A DNA stretch of 64,000 bases from Pseudomonas asplenii (GCF_001293465.1 NZ_JSYZ01000019.1:291247-355246); one strand, 5' to 3'. Shown: positions 26,475 through 35,340, numbered from the stretch's first letter. Numbers and translations are program-made. Notes: generated by a model from the sequence alone, not told the origin.

Positions 26475-28604
26475 GTGGATCGCACTCAACTCATCAACAC
26501 TGCACGCAGCAACCTGGCCGGCCTCGGTCGGGGCAACCTGGGTGTGCCGCTGCTGCTGTTGGTCATGCTGGCGATGATGATGTTGCCGGTGCCGGCCTTC
26601 CTGCTGGACGTGTTCTTCACCTTCAACATCGCCCTGTCGATCGTCGTCCTGCTGGTCTGCGTGTATGCGCTGCGGCCGCTGGATTTCGCGGTGTTCCCGA
26701 CCATCCTGCTGGTCGCCACGCTGTTGCGCCTGGCGCTGAACGTGGCATCGACCCGGGTGGTCATGCTCCATGGCCAGGAAGGCCATGCCGCCGCGGGCAA
26801 GGTGATCCAGGCTTTCGGTGAGGTGGTGATCGGCGGTAACTACGTGGTCGGTATCGTGGTCTTCGCGATCCTGATGATCATCAACTTCGTCGTGGTCACC
26901 AAGGGTGCCGGGCGGATTTCCGAGGTGAGCGCGCGTTTCACCCTCGATGCGATGCCCGGCAAGCAGATGGCGATCGATGCCGACCTCAACGCCGGCCTGA
27001 TCGACCAGGCCCAGGCCAAGGCGCGCCGTGCGGAAGTGGCCCAGGAGGCCGAGTTCTACGGTTCGATGGACGGTGCCAGCAAATTCGTCCGCGGTGACGC
27101 CATCGCCGGCCTGCTGATCCTGTTCATCAACCTGATCGGCGGCATGGCGGTCGGCATCTTCCAGCACAACATGACATTCGCCGACGCCGGCAAGGTCTAC
27201 GCCCTGCTGACCATCGGTGACGGTTTAGTGGCGCAATTGCCATCACTGTTGTTATCCACAGCCGCGGCCATCATGGTGACCCGTGCCTCCGGCTCGGAAG
27301 ACATGGGCAAGCAGATCAACCGGCAGATGTTCGCTTCGCCCAAGGCCCTGGCCGTGGCGGCCGGCCTGATGGCGGTCATGGGGCTGGTGCCGGGCATGCC
27401 GCACATCTCCTTCCTCAGCCTGGCGCTGCTGGCCGGTGGTGCGGCGTACCTGGTCTGGAAAAAACAGAATGTTGCCAAGGCCCAGGCCCTGGCCGAAGTC
27501 CAGCGCCAGCAGGAACTGCTGCCGTCGCCGGCCCGCGCCATGGAAACCAAGGAACTGGGCTGGGACGACGTGACCCCGATCGACATGATCGGCCTGGAAG
27601 TGGGCTACCGCCTGATTCCGCTGGTGGATCGCAACCAGGGCGGGCAGTTGCTGGCGCGGATCAAGGGCGTGCGCAAGAAGCTGTCCCAGGACCTGGGCTT
27701 TCTGATGCCCACCGTGCATATTCGTGACAACCTCGACCTGGCGCCCAGCGCCTACCGCCTGACCCTGATGGGGGTGATCCTGGCCGAGGCCGAGATCTAT
27801 CCCGAGCGCGAACTGGCGATCAACCCGGGGCAGGTCTATGGCACGCTCAACGGGATTACCGCCAAGGACCCGGCCTTCGGGCTGGATGCGGTCTGGATCG
27901 AGATCAGCCAGCGCGCCCAGGCACAGTCGCTGGGCTACACCGTGGTCGATGCCAGTACCGTGGTCGCGACCCACCTCAACCAGATTCTGTACAAGCACTC
28001 CAGCGAGCTGATCGGTCACGAGGAAGTCCAGCAACTCATGCAACTGCTGGCCAAGAACTCGCCGAAACTGGCCGAGGAACTGGTGCCGGGGATCATTTCC
28101 CTGTCGCACCTGCTCAAGGTGCTGCAGGCGTTGCTCGCCGAACACGTGCCGGTGCGCGATATCCGCACCATTGCCGAAGCGATCGCCAACAATGCCTCCA
28201 AGAGTCAAGATACTGCCGCTTTGGTTGCCGCCGTGCGTGTCGGTTTATCCCGCGCAATCGTCCAAAGCATTGTAGGGCTTGACTCCGAGCTGCCTGTGAT
28301 CACCTTGGAACCCAGGTTGGAACAAATATTGCTCAATAGTCTGCAGAAGGCCGGACAAGGCTCGGAAGAGGGCGTTCTGCTCGAACCGAGCATGGCTGAA
28401 AAGCTTCAGCGTTCACTGATTGAGGCCGCCCAGCGTCAAGAGATGCAGGGGCAGCCGGTGATCCTGCTGGTAGCCGGTCCGGTTCGCGCGATGCTTTCGC
28501 GGTTCGGACGCCTGGCGGTACCCAGCCTGCATGTGCTGGCTTACCAGGAAATTCCGGACAACAAGCAAGTCACCATCGTTGCGACAGTAGGGCCCAACGG
28601 CTGA
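26475..28604 (+). CDS. flhA: Export gate protein FlhA
   Basis: 709 residues from GTG 26475, spaced 6 nt after AGGA. Eight transmembrane helices in the first 330 residues, with the FHIPEP signature region VVVTKGAGRISEVSARFTLD; the C-terminal cytoplasmic domain (about 360-700) forms the nonameric substrate-docking ring. Two patches use codons rare elsewhere in the window: 27226-27262 (TTA twice, TCA, ACA; contains a perfect DnaA box) and about 28195-28345 (TTA, AGG, ATA; contains a sigma54 promoter for flhF). Confidence 0.97.
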   Translation: MDRTQLINTARSNLAGLGRGNLGVPLLLLVMLAMMMLPVPAFLLDVFFTFNIALSIVVLLVCVYALRPLDFAVFPTILLVATLLRLALNVASTRVVMLHGQEGHAAAGKVIQAFGEVVIGGNYVVGIVVFAILMIINFVVVTKGAGRISEVSARFTLDAMPGKQMAIDADLNAGLIDQAQAKARRAEVAQEAEFYGSMDGASKFVRGDAIAGLLILFINLIGGMAVGIFQHNMTFADAGKVYALLTIGDGLVAQLPSLLLSTAAAIMVTRASGSEDMGKQINRQMFASPKALAVAAGLMAVMGLVPGMPHISFLSLALLAGGAAYLVWKKQNVAKAQALAEVQRQQELLPSPARAMETKELGWDDVTPIDMIGLEVGYRLIPLVDRNQGGQLLARIKGVRKKLSQDLGFLMPTVHIRDNLDLAPSAYRLTLMGVILAEAEIYPERELAINPGQVYGTLNGITAKDPAFGLDAVWIEISQRAQAQSLGYTVVDASTVVATHLNQILYKHSSELIGHEEVQQLMQLLAKNSPKLAEELVPGIISLSHLLKVLQALLAEHVPVRDIRTIAEAIANNASKSQDTAALVAAVRVGLSRAIVQSIVGLDSELPVITLEPRLEQILLNSLQKAGQGSEEGVLLEPSMAEKLQRSLIEAAQRQEMQGQPVILLVAGPVRAMLSRFGRLAVPSLHVLAYQEIPDNKQVTIVATVGPNG
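27252..27260 (+). other. Perfect DnaA-box sequence inside flhA
   Basis: TTATCCACA at 27252-27260 equals the consensus high-affinity DnaA box. It is encoded with the Leu codon TTA and Thr ACA in a local run of rare codons. A single 9-mer can arise by chance, so function is unproven. Confidence 0.35.
28317..28334 (+). promoter_or_regulatory. Sigma54 promoter of flhF inside flhA
   Basis: TTGGAACAAATATTGCTC has GG at 28319-28320 and GC at 28331-28332 with exactly 10 nt between. It lies within flhA, about 280 nt before flhF. The codons used here (AGG, ATA, TTG) are rare in the gene, suggesting the DNA is constrained. An internal RpoN promoter for flhF-fleN-fliA has been described in P. putida. 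Confidence 0.7.
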
Positions 28605-28615
28605 GGTAGTGGGTT

Positions 28616-29944
28616 ATGCAAGTTAAGCGTTTTTTCGCCGCCGATATGCGTCAGGCCATGAAGCTGGTTCGTGACGAATTGGGCTCGGACGCGGCCATCA
28701 TCGGCAACCGCCGGATCGCCGGCGGTGTCGAGCTGACGGCTGCGCTCGACTACAAGCTCTCGGCCCTGGCCCCACGGGTTCCGAACATGGAACTCGAGGA
28801 CGAGTTGCGCAAGACCCAGTCGCGGATCGTCACCGCCCAGGCCGAACTGAGCCTGCGCAGCGAAGGTGAAAGCGATGCAGGCACCAACCGCCAACTGTTC
28901 GCCGGCCTGCCGCTGACCGCGGCGGAACCGCTGATCGAACCGACCTTCGACGAGCCACGCCGTCCGGCTCCGGCCCCGGCTGCAGCGGCCCCGGCGGTGG
29001 ACCAGCGGGTTTTCGAGTCGATGCGCTCGGAGCTCAACGGCCTGCGTGAACTGCTGGAAGTCCAGCTCGGCTCGCTGGCCTGGAACCAGTTGCAGGGGCG
29101 TCAGCCGGAGCAGGCCAACCTGTGGCGACGCCTGCAGCGCATCGGCTTGTCCGGGCCGCTGTCGCGCGACCTGCTGGCACTGATCACCGACATCCAGGAC
29201 CCACGCCAGGCCTGGCGCATGCTGCTGGCGCACCTGGCACGCATGATCGTCACGCCCGAGATCGAACCGCTGGAAGAGGGCGGGGTGATCGCCATGGTCG
29301 GCCCGGCCGGCATGGGCAAGACCACGACCCTGGCCAAGCTGGCCGCACGCTACGTACTCAAGTACGGCGCACAGAATATCGCGCTGGTAAGCATGGACAG
29401 CTTCCGCATTGGCGCCCAGGAGCAGCTCAAGACGCTGGGGCGGATTCTCAATGTCTCCGTGACCCATGTCGACCCCGGCCAGTCCCTGGCACAGGCCCTC
29501 GATCCGCTGCTGCGCAAGCGCGTGGTGCTGATCGACACCGCCGGCCTGCAGGCCAGCGACCCGGCCTTGCGCATGCAGCTGGAAAGCCTGGCCGGTCGCG
29601 GGATCAAGGCGAAGAACTATCTGGTCCTGGCCACCACCAGCCAGAAGCAGGTGCTCACCGCCGCCTACCATAGCTACAAGCGCTGTGGCCTGGCCGGTTG
29701 CATCCTGACCAAACTGGACGAGACGGCAAGCCTCGGCGAAGTGCTGAGCCTGGCCATCAGCCATGAACTGCCGGTGGCCTATCTGACCGATGGCCCGCGG
29801 ATCCCGGACGATCTGCATCTGCCACGCCGTCACCAGCTGGTGAGCCGGGCGGTGAGTGTGCAGATGCAGGAAGAACCCAGCGAAGAGGCCATGGCCGATA
29901 TGTTCGCTGACATCTACCACAGCCCCTCCAAACGAGTGGGGTGA
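28616..29944 (+). CDS. flhF: FlhF, SRP-type GTPase for polar flagellar placement
   Basis: 442 residues. Basic N-terminal B domain (1-60), a variable Pro/Ala linker (about 85-130), and the NG domain with P-loop GPAGMGKTT at 229-237 and later LIDTAGL and TKLDETASLG motifs. It recruits the first basal-body proteins to the cell pole. Directly followed by a 34-codon gene candidate and fleN. Confidence 0.96.
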   Translation: MQVKRFFAADMRQAMKLVRDELGSDAAIIGNRRIAGGVELTAALDYKLSALAPRVPNMELEDELRKTQSRIVTAQAELSLRSEGESDAGTNRQLFAGLPLTAAEPLIEPTFDEPRRPAPAPAAAAPAVDQRVFESMRSELNGLRELLEVQLGSLAWNQLQGRQPEQANLWRRLQRIGLSGPLSRDLLALITDIQDPRQAWRMLLAHLARMIVTPEIEPLEEGGVIAMVGPAGMGKTTTLAKLAARYVLKYGAQNIALVSMDSFRIGAQEQLKTLGRILNVSVTHVDPGQSLAQALDPLLRKRVVLIDTAGLQASDPALRMQLESLAGRGIKAKNYLVLATTSQKQVLTAAYHSYKRCGLAGCILTKLDETASLGEVLSLAISHELPVAYLTDGPRIPDDLHLPRRHQLVSRAVSVQMQEEPSEEAMADMFADIYHSPSKRVG

Positions 29945-29951
29945 GGTAACC

Positions 29952-30056
29952 ATGAAGACGTTGCAACGCATCTACATCGATGGTCTGCCAGGCATTAGTC
30001 TCCCTCGGGAGCGCGCAGCCAGTTATGTGGCCTTCCGTCTACGCAAGACAAGGTAA
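29952..30056 (+). CDS. Candidate 34-residue microprotein between flhF and fleN
   Basis: ATG 29952 follows a very good Shine-Dalgarno (GTGAGGTAACC) and begins MKTLQRIYIDGLPGISLPRE, ending RKTR before TAA at 30054-30056. It is basic at the end and lacks a membrane segment. It fills nearly the whole flhF-fleN gap, where fleN itself has a poorer ribosome site, so it may couple translation to fleN or be a free peptide. Codon use is ordinary. No family is recognised. Confidence 0.4.
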   Translation: MKTLQRIYIDGLPGISLPRERAASYVAFRLRKTR

Positions 30057-30065
30057 GAAGAGAAC

Positions 30066-30899
30066 ATGGGTAGCATGCATCCCGTACAGGTGATTGCGGT
30101 GACCGGCGGCAAGGGTGGCGTCGGGAAGACTAACGTGTCAGTGAACTTGTCCCTGGCGCTGGCTGAGCTTGGCCGGCGTGTCATGCTGCTGGATGCCGAC
30201 CTGGGCCTGGCGAATGTCGACGTTCTGCTGGGGCTGACCCCGAAACGGACCCTGGCCGATGTGATCGAGGGCCGCTGCGAGTTGCGCGATGTGCTGCTGC
30301 AGGGGCCTGGCGGGATCCGTATCGTGCCGGCGGCCTCCGGCACCCAGAGCATGGTCAATCTCAATCCGGCCCAGCATGCCGGCCTGATCCAGGCGTTCAG
30401 CGATATCGGCGACAATCTCGACGTGCTGGTGATCGACACCGCTGCGGGTATTGGTGACTCGGTGGTCAGTTTTGTCCGCGCGGCCCAGGAAGTGCTCCTG
30501 GTGGTCTGCGACGAGCCGACCTCGATCACCGACGCCTACGCGCTGATCAAGCTGCTCAACCGCGACTACGGCATGAATCGTTTCCGGGTGCTGGCCAACA
30601 TGGCCCAGAGCCCGCAGGAAGGGCGCAACCTGTTCGCCAAGTTGACCAAGGTCACGGACCGCTTCCTTGACGTGGCCCTACAATACGTCGGCGCCGTTCC
30701 CTACGACGAATGCGTTCGCAAGGCCGTGCAGAAGCAGCGTGCGGTCTACGAAGCCTTCCCACGTTCGAAATGTGCCCTGGCGTTCAAGGCCATCGCGCAG
30801 AAGGTCGACACCTGGCCGTTGCCCGCCAACCCGCGGGGGCACCTGGAGTTCTTCGTCGAACGTCTGGTACTTCAAACGAGTGCGGGACCGGTGCTATGA
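30066..30899 (+). CDS. fleN: FleN, MinD-like ATPase controlling flagellar number
   Basis: 277 residues from ATG 30066. Deviant Walker A GGKGGVGKTN at 14-23; MinD/ParA switch regions LLDADLGLANVD and LVIDTAAGIGDSVV. It binds FleQ and represses flagellar promoters so that few polar flagella are made, and antagonises FlhF. It overlaps fliA (ATGA). Confidence 0.95.
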   Translation: MGSMHPVQVIAVTGGKGGVGKTNVSVNLSLALAELGRRVMLLDADLGLANVDVLLGLTPKRTLADVIEGRCELRDVLLQGPGGIRIVPAASGTQSMVNLNPAQHAGLIQAFSDIGDNLDVLVIDTAAGIGDSVVSFVRAAQEVLLVVCDEPTSITDAYALIKLLNRDYGMNRFRVLANMAQSPQEGRNLFAKLTKVTDRFLDVALQYVGAVPYDECVRKAVQKQRAVYEAFPRSKCALAFKAIAQKVDTWPLPANPRGHLEFFVERLVLQTSAGPVL

Positions 30900-31636
30900 C
30901 TGCAAGTGGCTATCGCATGTATTCCAAGTCTTCGCGTGACAGCCAGTATGAATTGATCGAGCGATACGCGCCGCTGGTCAAGCGCATCGCCTATCACCTG
31001 CTGGCACGGCTGCCGGCCAGTGTTCAGGTCGAGGACCTGATCCAGGCCGGGATGATCGGCCTGCTCGAGGTTTCGACCAAGTACGACTCGGGCAAGGGCG
31101 CGAGTTTCGAGACCTATGCCGGTATCCGCATTCGTGGCGCGATGCTCGACGAGGTGCGCAAGGGCGACTGGGCACCCCGTTCGGTACACCGCAACACCCG
31201 CATGGTCAGTGACGCAATCCGCGCAATTGAAGCGAAAACCGGTCGCGACGCTAAAGATCATGAAGTTGCAGCCGAACTCCAGTTGAGTCTCGATGATTAT
31301 TACGGGATTTTGAATGATACCTTGGGCAGCCGCCTGTTCAGTTTCGACGACCTGTTGCAGGACGGCGAACATGAAGGGTTGCATGAGGATGGCGCGAGTG
31401 CTCATCTCGAACCGTCGCGCGATCTGGAGGATGAACGCTTCCAGGCCGCACTGGCGGACGCGATCGCCAATTTGCCGGAGCGTGAGCGGCTGGTGTTGTC
31501 GCTGTACTACGACGAGGAGCTGAACCTCAAGGAAATCGGTGAGGTCCTGGGGGTCAGCGAATCACGGGTCAGCCAGTTGCATAGCCAGTGCGCAGCCCGT
31601 TTGCGGGGGCGTTTGGGAGAGTGGCGAGCGCGTTGA
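30896..31636 (+). CDS. fliA: Flagellar sigma factor FliA (sigma28)
   Basis: 246 residues from ATG 30896, overlapping the fleN stop, starting MTASGYRMYSKSSRDSQYEL. Sigma region 2 (YAPLVKRIAYHLLARLPASV, EDLIQAGMIGLLEVSTKYD) and region 4 helix-turn-helix (LNLKEIGEVLGVSESRVSQL). It reads the sigma28 promoters seen upstream of fliC and fliS. Anti-sigma FlgM is not in this window; HsbA may compete for it. Confidence 0.97.
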   Translation: MTASGYRMYSKSSRDSQYELIERYAPLVKRIAYHLLARLPASVQVEDLIQAGMIGLLEVSTKYDSGKGASFETYAGIRIRGAMLDEVRKGDWAPRSVHRNTRMVSDAIRAIEAKTGRDAKDHEVAAELQLSLDDYYGILNDTLGSRLFSFDDLLQDGEHEGLHEDGASAHLEPSRDLEDERFQAALADAIANLPERERLVLSLYYDEELNLKEIGEVLGVSESRVSQLHSQCAARLRGRLGEWRAR

Positions 31637-31640
31637 CGGG

Positions 31641-31660
31641 GCAGTGTGTGGGGACACTGC
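31641..31660 (+). terminator. Small hairpin after fliA
   Basis: Perfect 7-bp arms GCAGTGT (31641-31647) and ACACTGC (31654-31660) with a 6-nt loop. There is no T-run, so this is at best a weak or factor-dependent terminator, or an mRNA 3' structure. The rest of the 179-nt gap before cheY holds no promoter I can support. Confidence 0.4.
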
Positions 31661-31815
31661 GAACGAGACCGATGCAGCGTGTGACGGTGTATCGGCGGCT
31701 CGGCCGGTTGTGGTTTCCATGCAGTAGGGTACAGAGCCTTGTCGAGTGTTGTGCCGAATTGATTTAACAGCGCGTCCAGGTGCTGAAACGCGTTTAAGAC
31801 TGCTTGGAGGTCGAA

Positions 31816-32199
31816 TTGAACAAGAACATGAAAATCCTCATTGTTGATGACTTTTCAACGATGCGGCGGATCATCAAGAACCTGTTGCGTGATCTCGGGT
31901 TCACCAACACTGTCGAGGCCGATGACGGTACTACCGCCATTCCGGTGCTGAACAGTGGCAGCATCGACTTTCTGGTCACCGACTGGAACATGCCCGGCAT
32001 GACCGGCATCGATCTGCTGCGCCACGTGCGTGCCGACGAGAAGCTCAAGCACCTGCCGGTCCTGATGGTAACGGCCGAGGCCAAGCGCGAGCAGATCATC
32101 GAGGCCGCACAGGCCGGTGTGAACGGCTATGTGGTCAAACCATTCACGGCCCAGGCGTTGAAAGAGAAGATCGAGAAGATCTTCGAACGCATCGGTTGA
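31816..32199 (+). CDS. cheY: Chemotaxis response regulator CheY
   Basis: 127 residues. TTG 31816 is chosen because TGGAGG sits 5 nt upstream, while ATG 31828 would be 17 nt away. Single receiver domain with acidic pocket IVDD (9-12), phospho-acceptor Asp56 in FLVTDWNMPGMTG, switch Thr in LMVTAEA and Lys in VVKPF. CheY-P binds FliM to change motor rotation. Confidence 0.96.
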   Translation: MNKNMKILIVDDFSTMRRIIKNLLRDLGFTNTVEADDGTTAIPVLNSGSIDFLVTDWNMPGMTGIDLLRHVRADEKLKHLPVLMVTAEAKREQIIEAAQAGVNGYVVKPFTAQALKEKIEKIFERIG

Positions 32200-32221
32200 T
32201 GAAGTCCGCCACGGGGGCGCT

Positions 32222-33010
32222 ATGGAGCACTACGAATCCTCTCTGGGCGATTTTGAATCGACCCTGAAAAAACATGCTCGTGAGCTGGTCGAAAGCCTTG
32301 AAAAAGGCCGCTTCGGCGACGCCGTGCAAATGATCCATGAGCTGAACCAGGCCCGTGACCGCGGCTTGTATCTGGAAGTCGGCAAGCTGACCCGCGAGCT
32401 GCACAGTGCGATCGTCAATTTCCAGATCGATCCCACCATGCCGCAAGCCGAGGAAGTCTCGCAGATCACCGATGCCACCGAGCGCCTGTCCTATGTGGTC
32501 AGGCTGACCGAGGCTGCGGCCAACCGCACCATGGATCTGGTGGAGAGCGCGACCCCGCGGATCAATGGCCTGAATGACGAGGCCAAGGCGCTGAGCGCCG
32601 ACTGGGGGCGGTTCATGCGGCGCGAGGTCGGTGCCGAGGAATTCCGTGCGTTGGCCCGCCGGGTCGACAGTTTTCTGACGCGCAGCGAGCAGGAAACCCA
32701 GGCGGTTTCGAGCGAGCTCAACGACATCCTGCTGGCCCAGGATTATCAGGATCTGACCGGCCAGGTGATCAAGCGCGTCACGCAGATGGTCACCGAGGTC
32801 GAGAGCAACCTGCTCAAGCTGGTGCTGATGGCCAGCCATGTGGATCGCTTTGCCGGCATCGAACATGACCGTGAAGCGATCCTTGCGCAAAAAGATCCAC
32901 AAAAACAAATGGCAAAGGGTGAAGGTCCGCAGATTCATGCCGATAAACGTGAAGACGTTGTGTCCGGCCAGGACGATGTCGACGATTTGCTTTCCAGCCT
33001 TGGATTCTAG
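32222..33010 (+). CDS. cheZ: CheY-P phosphatase CheZ
   Basis: 262 residues, a long helical hairpin. Catalytic motif AQDYQDLTGQ has Asp177 and Gln181, corresponding to E. coli Asp143 and Gln147. The C-terminal CheY-binding peptide QDDVDDLLSSLGF occupies 250-262 after a hydrophilic linker. The linker codons are more AT-rich than the rest. Found 14 nt before cheA. Confidence 0.96.
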   Translation: MEHYESSLGDFESTLKKHARELVESLEKGRFGDAVQMIHELNQARDRGLYLEVGKLTRELHSAIVNFQIDPTMPQAEEVSQITDATERLSYVVRLTEAAANRTMDLVESATPRINGLNDEAKALSADWGRFMRREVGAEEFRALARRVDSFLTRSEQETQAVSSELNDILLAQDYQDLTGQVIKRVTQMVTEVESNLLKLVLMASHVDRFAGIEHDREAILAQKDPQKQMAKGEGPQIHADKREDVVSGQDDVDDLLSSLGF

Positions 33011-33024
33011 GAGCACCCATACAC

Positions 33025-35340
33025 ATGAGCTTCGGCGCCGATGAAGAGATCCTTCAGGATTTCCTGGTTGAGGCCGGCGAGATTCTTGAGCAACTGTCCG
33101 AACAACTGGTCGAGCTGGAAAGCCGGCCGGACGATGCTGACCTGCTCAATGCCATCTTTCGCGGTTTTCACACTGTAAAAGGGGGCGCCGGCTTCCTCCA
33201 GCTCAACGAGCTGGTGGAGTGCTGTCACATCGCCGAGAACGTGTTCGACATCCTGCGCAAGGGTGAGCGTCGCGTCGACGCCGAGCTGATGGACGTGGTC
33301 CTGGAAGCGCTCGATGCGGTCAACGGCATGTTCGGCCAGGTGCGCGAGCGCAGCCCGATCACTCCAGCGACCCCGGAGCTGCTGGCGGCCCTGTCGCGCC
33401 TGGCGGAACCCGCCGGTGCCGAACCGGCGCCGGAGCCCGTGGCCGAGGTCGCGGCAGCCGAGCCGGAACCGGTGGCCGAACCGGTCGCCGAAAGCCCGTC
33501 CGGCGACATCACCGACAATGAATTCGAACAGTTGCTCGACTCCCTCGACGGTGGCAAGGCCGATGCGCCACAAGCCGCCAGCGAAGGCGAGGCCGAGAGC
33601 GATGAAATCACCGATGCCGAGTTCGAGTCCCTGCTCGACCAGTTGCATGGCAAGGGCCAGTTCGCGCCCGACGCCGTGGCGGCTTCGGCCCAGGCACCGA
33701 CCGCCGAGGCGGCCGGTGAGCAGCCTGACAGCGGCGACATTACCGACGACGAATTCGAAGCCCTGCTCGATCAGTTGCATGGCAAGGGCACGTTCAAGGT
33801 CGAGGGGATCGACACCGCTGCGGCGGCGGCCCAGGCCGCGGAAGTGACCGGTGCCTCCGGCAGCGACCTGATCACCGATCAGGAGTTCGAGTCCCTGCTC
33901 GACGAACTGCACGGCAAGGGCAAGTTCACCGATGTGGCGGCCAGTGCCGCCGCGCCGGCCGTCGCCAAGCCGGCCGCCGTCTCTGCACCGGCCGCCGCCT
34001 CGGCCACTTCCGCCCCGGCCGCCAAGGCTCCGGCGGCAGCGGCTGCGGCCTCACCGGCGCCAGCGGCGAAAGCGGCACCCGCCCCGGCTGCCGCCGCGGC
34101 GGCCCCGGCTCCGGCCCGTGCCCCGGCACCAGCCGCCGCGGGCGCAGGCGACAAGCCGGCTGCCAGTGAAGCGGAAACCACGGTGCGGGTCGACACCGCG
34201 CGCCTGGACGAGATCATGAACATGGTCGGCGAGCTGGTGCTGGTGCGTAACCGCCTGGTGCGCCTGGGGCTCAACAGCGGCGACGAGGCCATGTCCAAGG
34301 CGGTGTCCAACCTCGATGTGGTGACCGCCGACCTGCAGACCGCGGTGATGAAGACCCGCATGCAGCCGATCAAGAAAGTCTTCGGCCGCTTCCCGCGCCT
34401 GGTCCGTGACCTGGCCCGGCAGTTGAAGAAAGAGATCAACCTGGAGCTGGTGGGTGAGGAAACCGACCTCGACAAGAACCTCGTCGAGGCACTGGCCGAC
34501 CCGCTGGTCCACCTGGTGCGCAACTCGGTCGACCACGGTATCGAAGAGCCGGCCGACCGCGAAGCGATGGGCAAGCCGCGCAGTGGCCGGGTGGTGCTTT
34601 CGGCCGAACAGGAAGGCGACCACATCCTGCTGTCGATCTCCGATGACGGCAAGGGCATGGATGCCGACGTGCTGCGCAGCATCGCCGTGAAGAAGGGCCT
34701 GATGGACAAGGATGCGGCGGATCGCCTGAGCGAGACCGACTGCTTCAACCTGATCTTCGCCCCGGGTTTCTCGACCAAGACCGAGATCTCCGACGTGTCC
34801 GGCCGCGGCGTCGGCATGGACGTGGTGAAGACCAAGATCGCCCAGCTCAACGGCACCATCAATATCTACTCGACCAAGGGCAAGGGCTCGAAGATCGTCA
34901 TCAAGGTGCCGCTGACCCTGGCGATCATGCCGACCCTGATGGTCATGCTCGGCAACCAGGCCTTCGCGTTCCCGCTGGTCAACGTCAACGAGATCTTCCA
35001 CCTCGACCTGTCGCGCACCAACGTGGTCGACGGCCAGGAAGTGGTGATCGTGCGCGACAAGGCCTTGCCGCTGTTCTATCTCAAGCGCTGGCTGGTCAGT
35101 TCCGCTGTTCATGAAGAGCAGCGCGAGGGCCATGTGGTGATCCTTTCCGTCGGCACCCAACGCATCGGCTTTGTCGTCGATCAATTGGTTGGCCAGGAGG
35201 AAGTGGTAATCAAGCCTCTGGGCAAAATGCTGCAGGGAACCCCGGGCATGTCGGGCGCCACCATCACCGGTGACGGTCGCATCGCGCTGATTCTCGATGT
35301 GCCGAGCATGCTCAAGCGTTACGCCGCGCGGCGTATTTGA
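33025..35340 (+). CDS. cheA: Chemotaxis histidine kinase CheA with four linker repeats
   Basis: 771 residues. P1 Hpt domain with His49 (RGFHTVKGGAGF). Residues 161-295 hold four copies of ITDxEFExLLDxL followed in three by HGKG (161-174, 194-207, 238-251, 282-295), where E. coli has the CheY/CheB-binding P2 domain. An Ala/Pro linker (303-380) follows, then P3 dimerisation from about 386 and P4 ATPase (N-box near 491-505, DDGKGMD 540-546, SGRGVGMD near 592-599); the CheW-like P5 ends the protein. No folded P2 is apparent. The repeats resemble FliM and CheZ CheY-binding peptides. Confidence 0.97.
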   Translation: MSFGADEEILQDFLVEAGEILEQLSEQLVELESRPDDADLLNAIFRGFHTVKGGAGFLQLNELVECCHIAENVFDILRKGERRVDAELMDVVLEALDAVNGMFGQVRERSPITPATPELLAALSRLAEPAGAEPAPEPVAEVAAAEPEPVAEPVAESPSGDITDNEFEQLLDSLDGGKADAPQAASEGEAESDEITDAEFESLLDQLHGKGQFAPDAVAASAQAPTAEAAGEQPDSGDITDDEFEALLDQLHGKGTFKVEGIDTAAAAAQAAEVTGASGSDLITDQEFESLLDELHGKGKFTDVAASAAAPAVAKPAAVSAPAAASATSAPAAKAPAAAAAASPAPAAKAAPAPAAAAAAPAPARAPAPAAAGAGDKPAASEAETTVRVDTARLDEIMNMVGELVLVRNRLVRLGLNSGDEAMSKAVSNLDVVTADLQTAVMKTRMQPIKKVFGRFPRLVRDLARQLKKEINLELVGEETDLDKNLVEALADPLVHLVRNSVDHGIEEPADREAMGKPRSGRVVLSAEQEGDHILLSISDDGKGMDADVLRSIAVKKGLMDKDAADRLSETDCFNLIFAPGFSTKTEISDVSGRGVGMDVVKTKIAQLNGTINIYSTKGKGSKIVIKVPLTLAIMPTLMVMLGNQAFAFPLVNVNEIFHLDLSRTNVVDGQEVVIVRDKALPLFYLKRWLVSSAVHEEQREGHVVILSVGTQRIGFVVDQLVGQEEVVIKPLGKMLQGTPGMSGATITGDGRIALILDVPSMLKRYAARRI
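33505..33909 (+). repeat. Four coding repeats in the CheA P2 region
   Basis: In-frame copies encoding DITDNEFEQLLDSL, EITDAEFESLLDQL, DITDDEFEALLDQL and LITDQEFESLLDEL at residue spacings of 33, 44 and 44. Copies 2-4 continue HGKG and an aromatic. Conservation of the peptides between variable Ala/Glu-rich spacers suggests selection on the motif. Confidence 0.85.
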
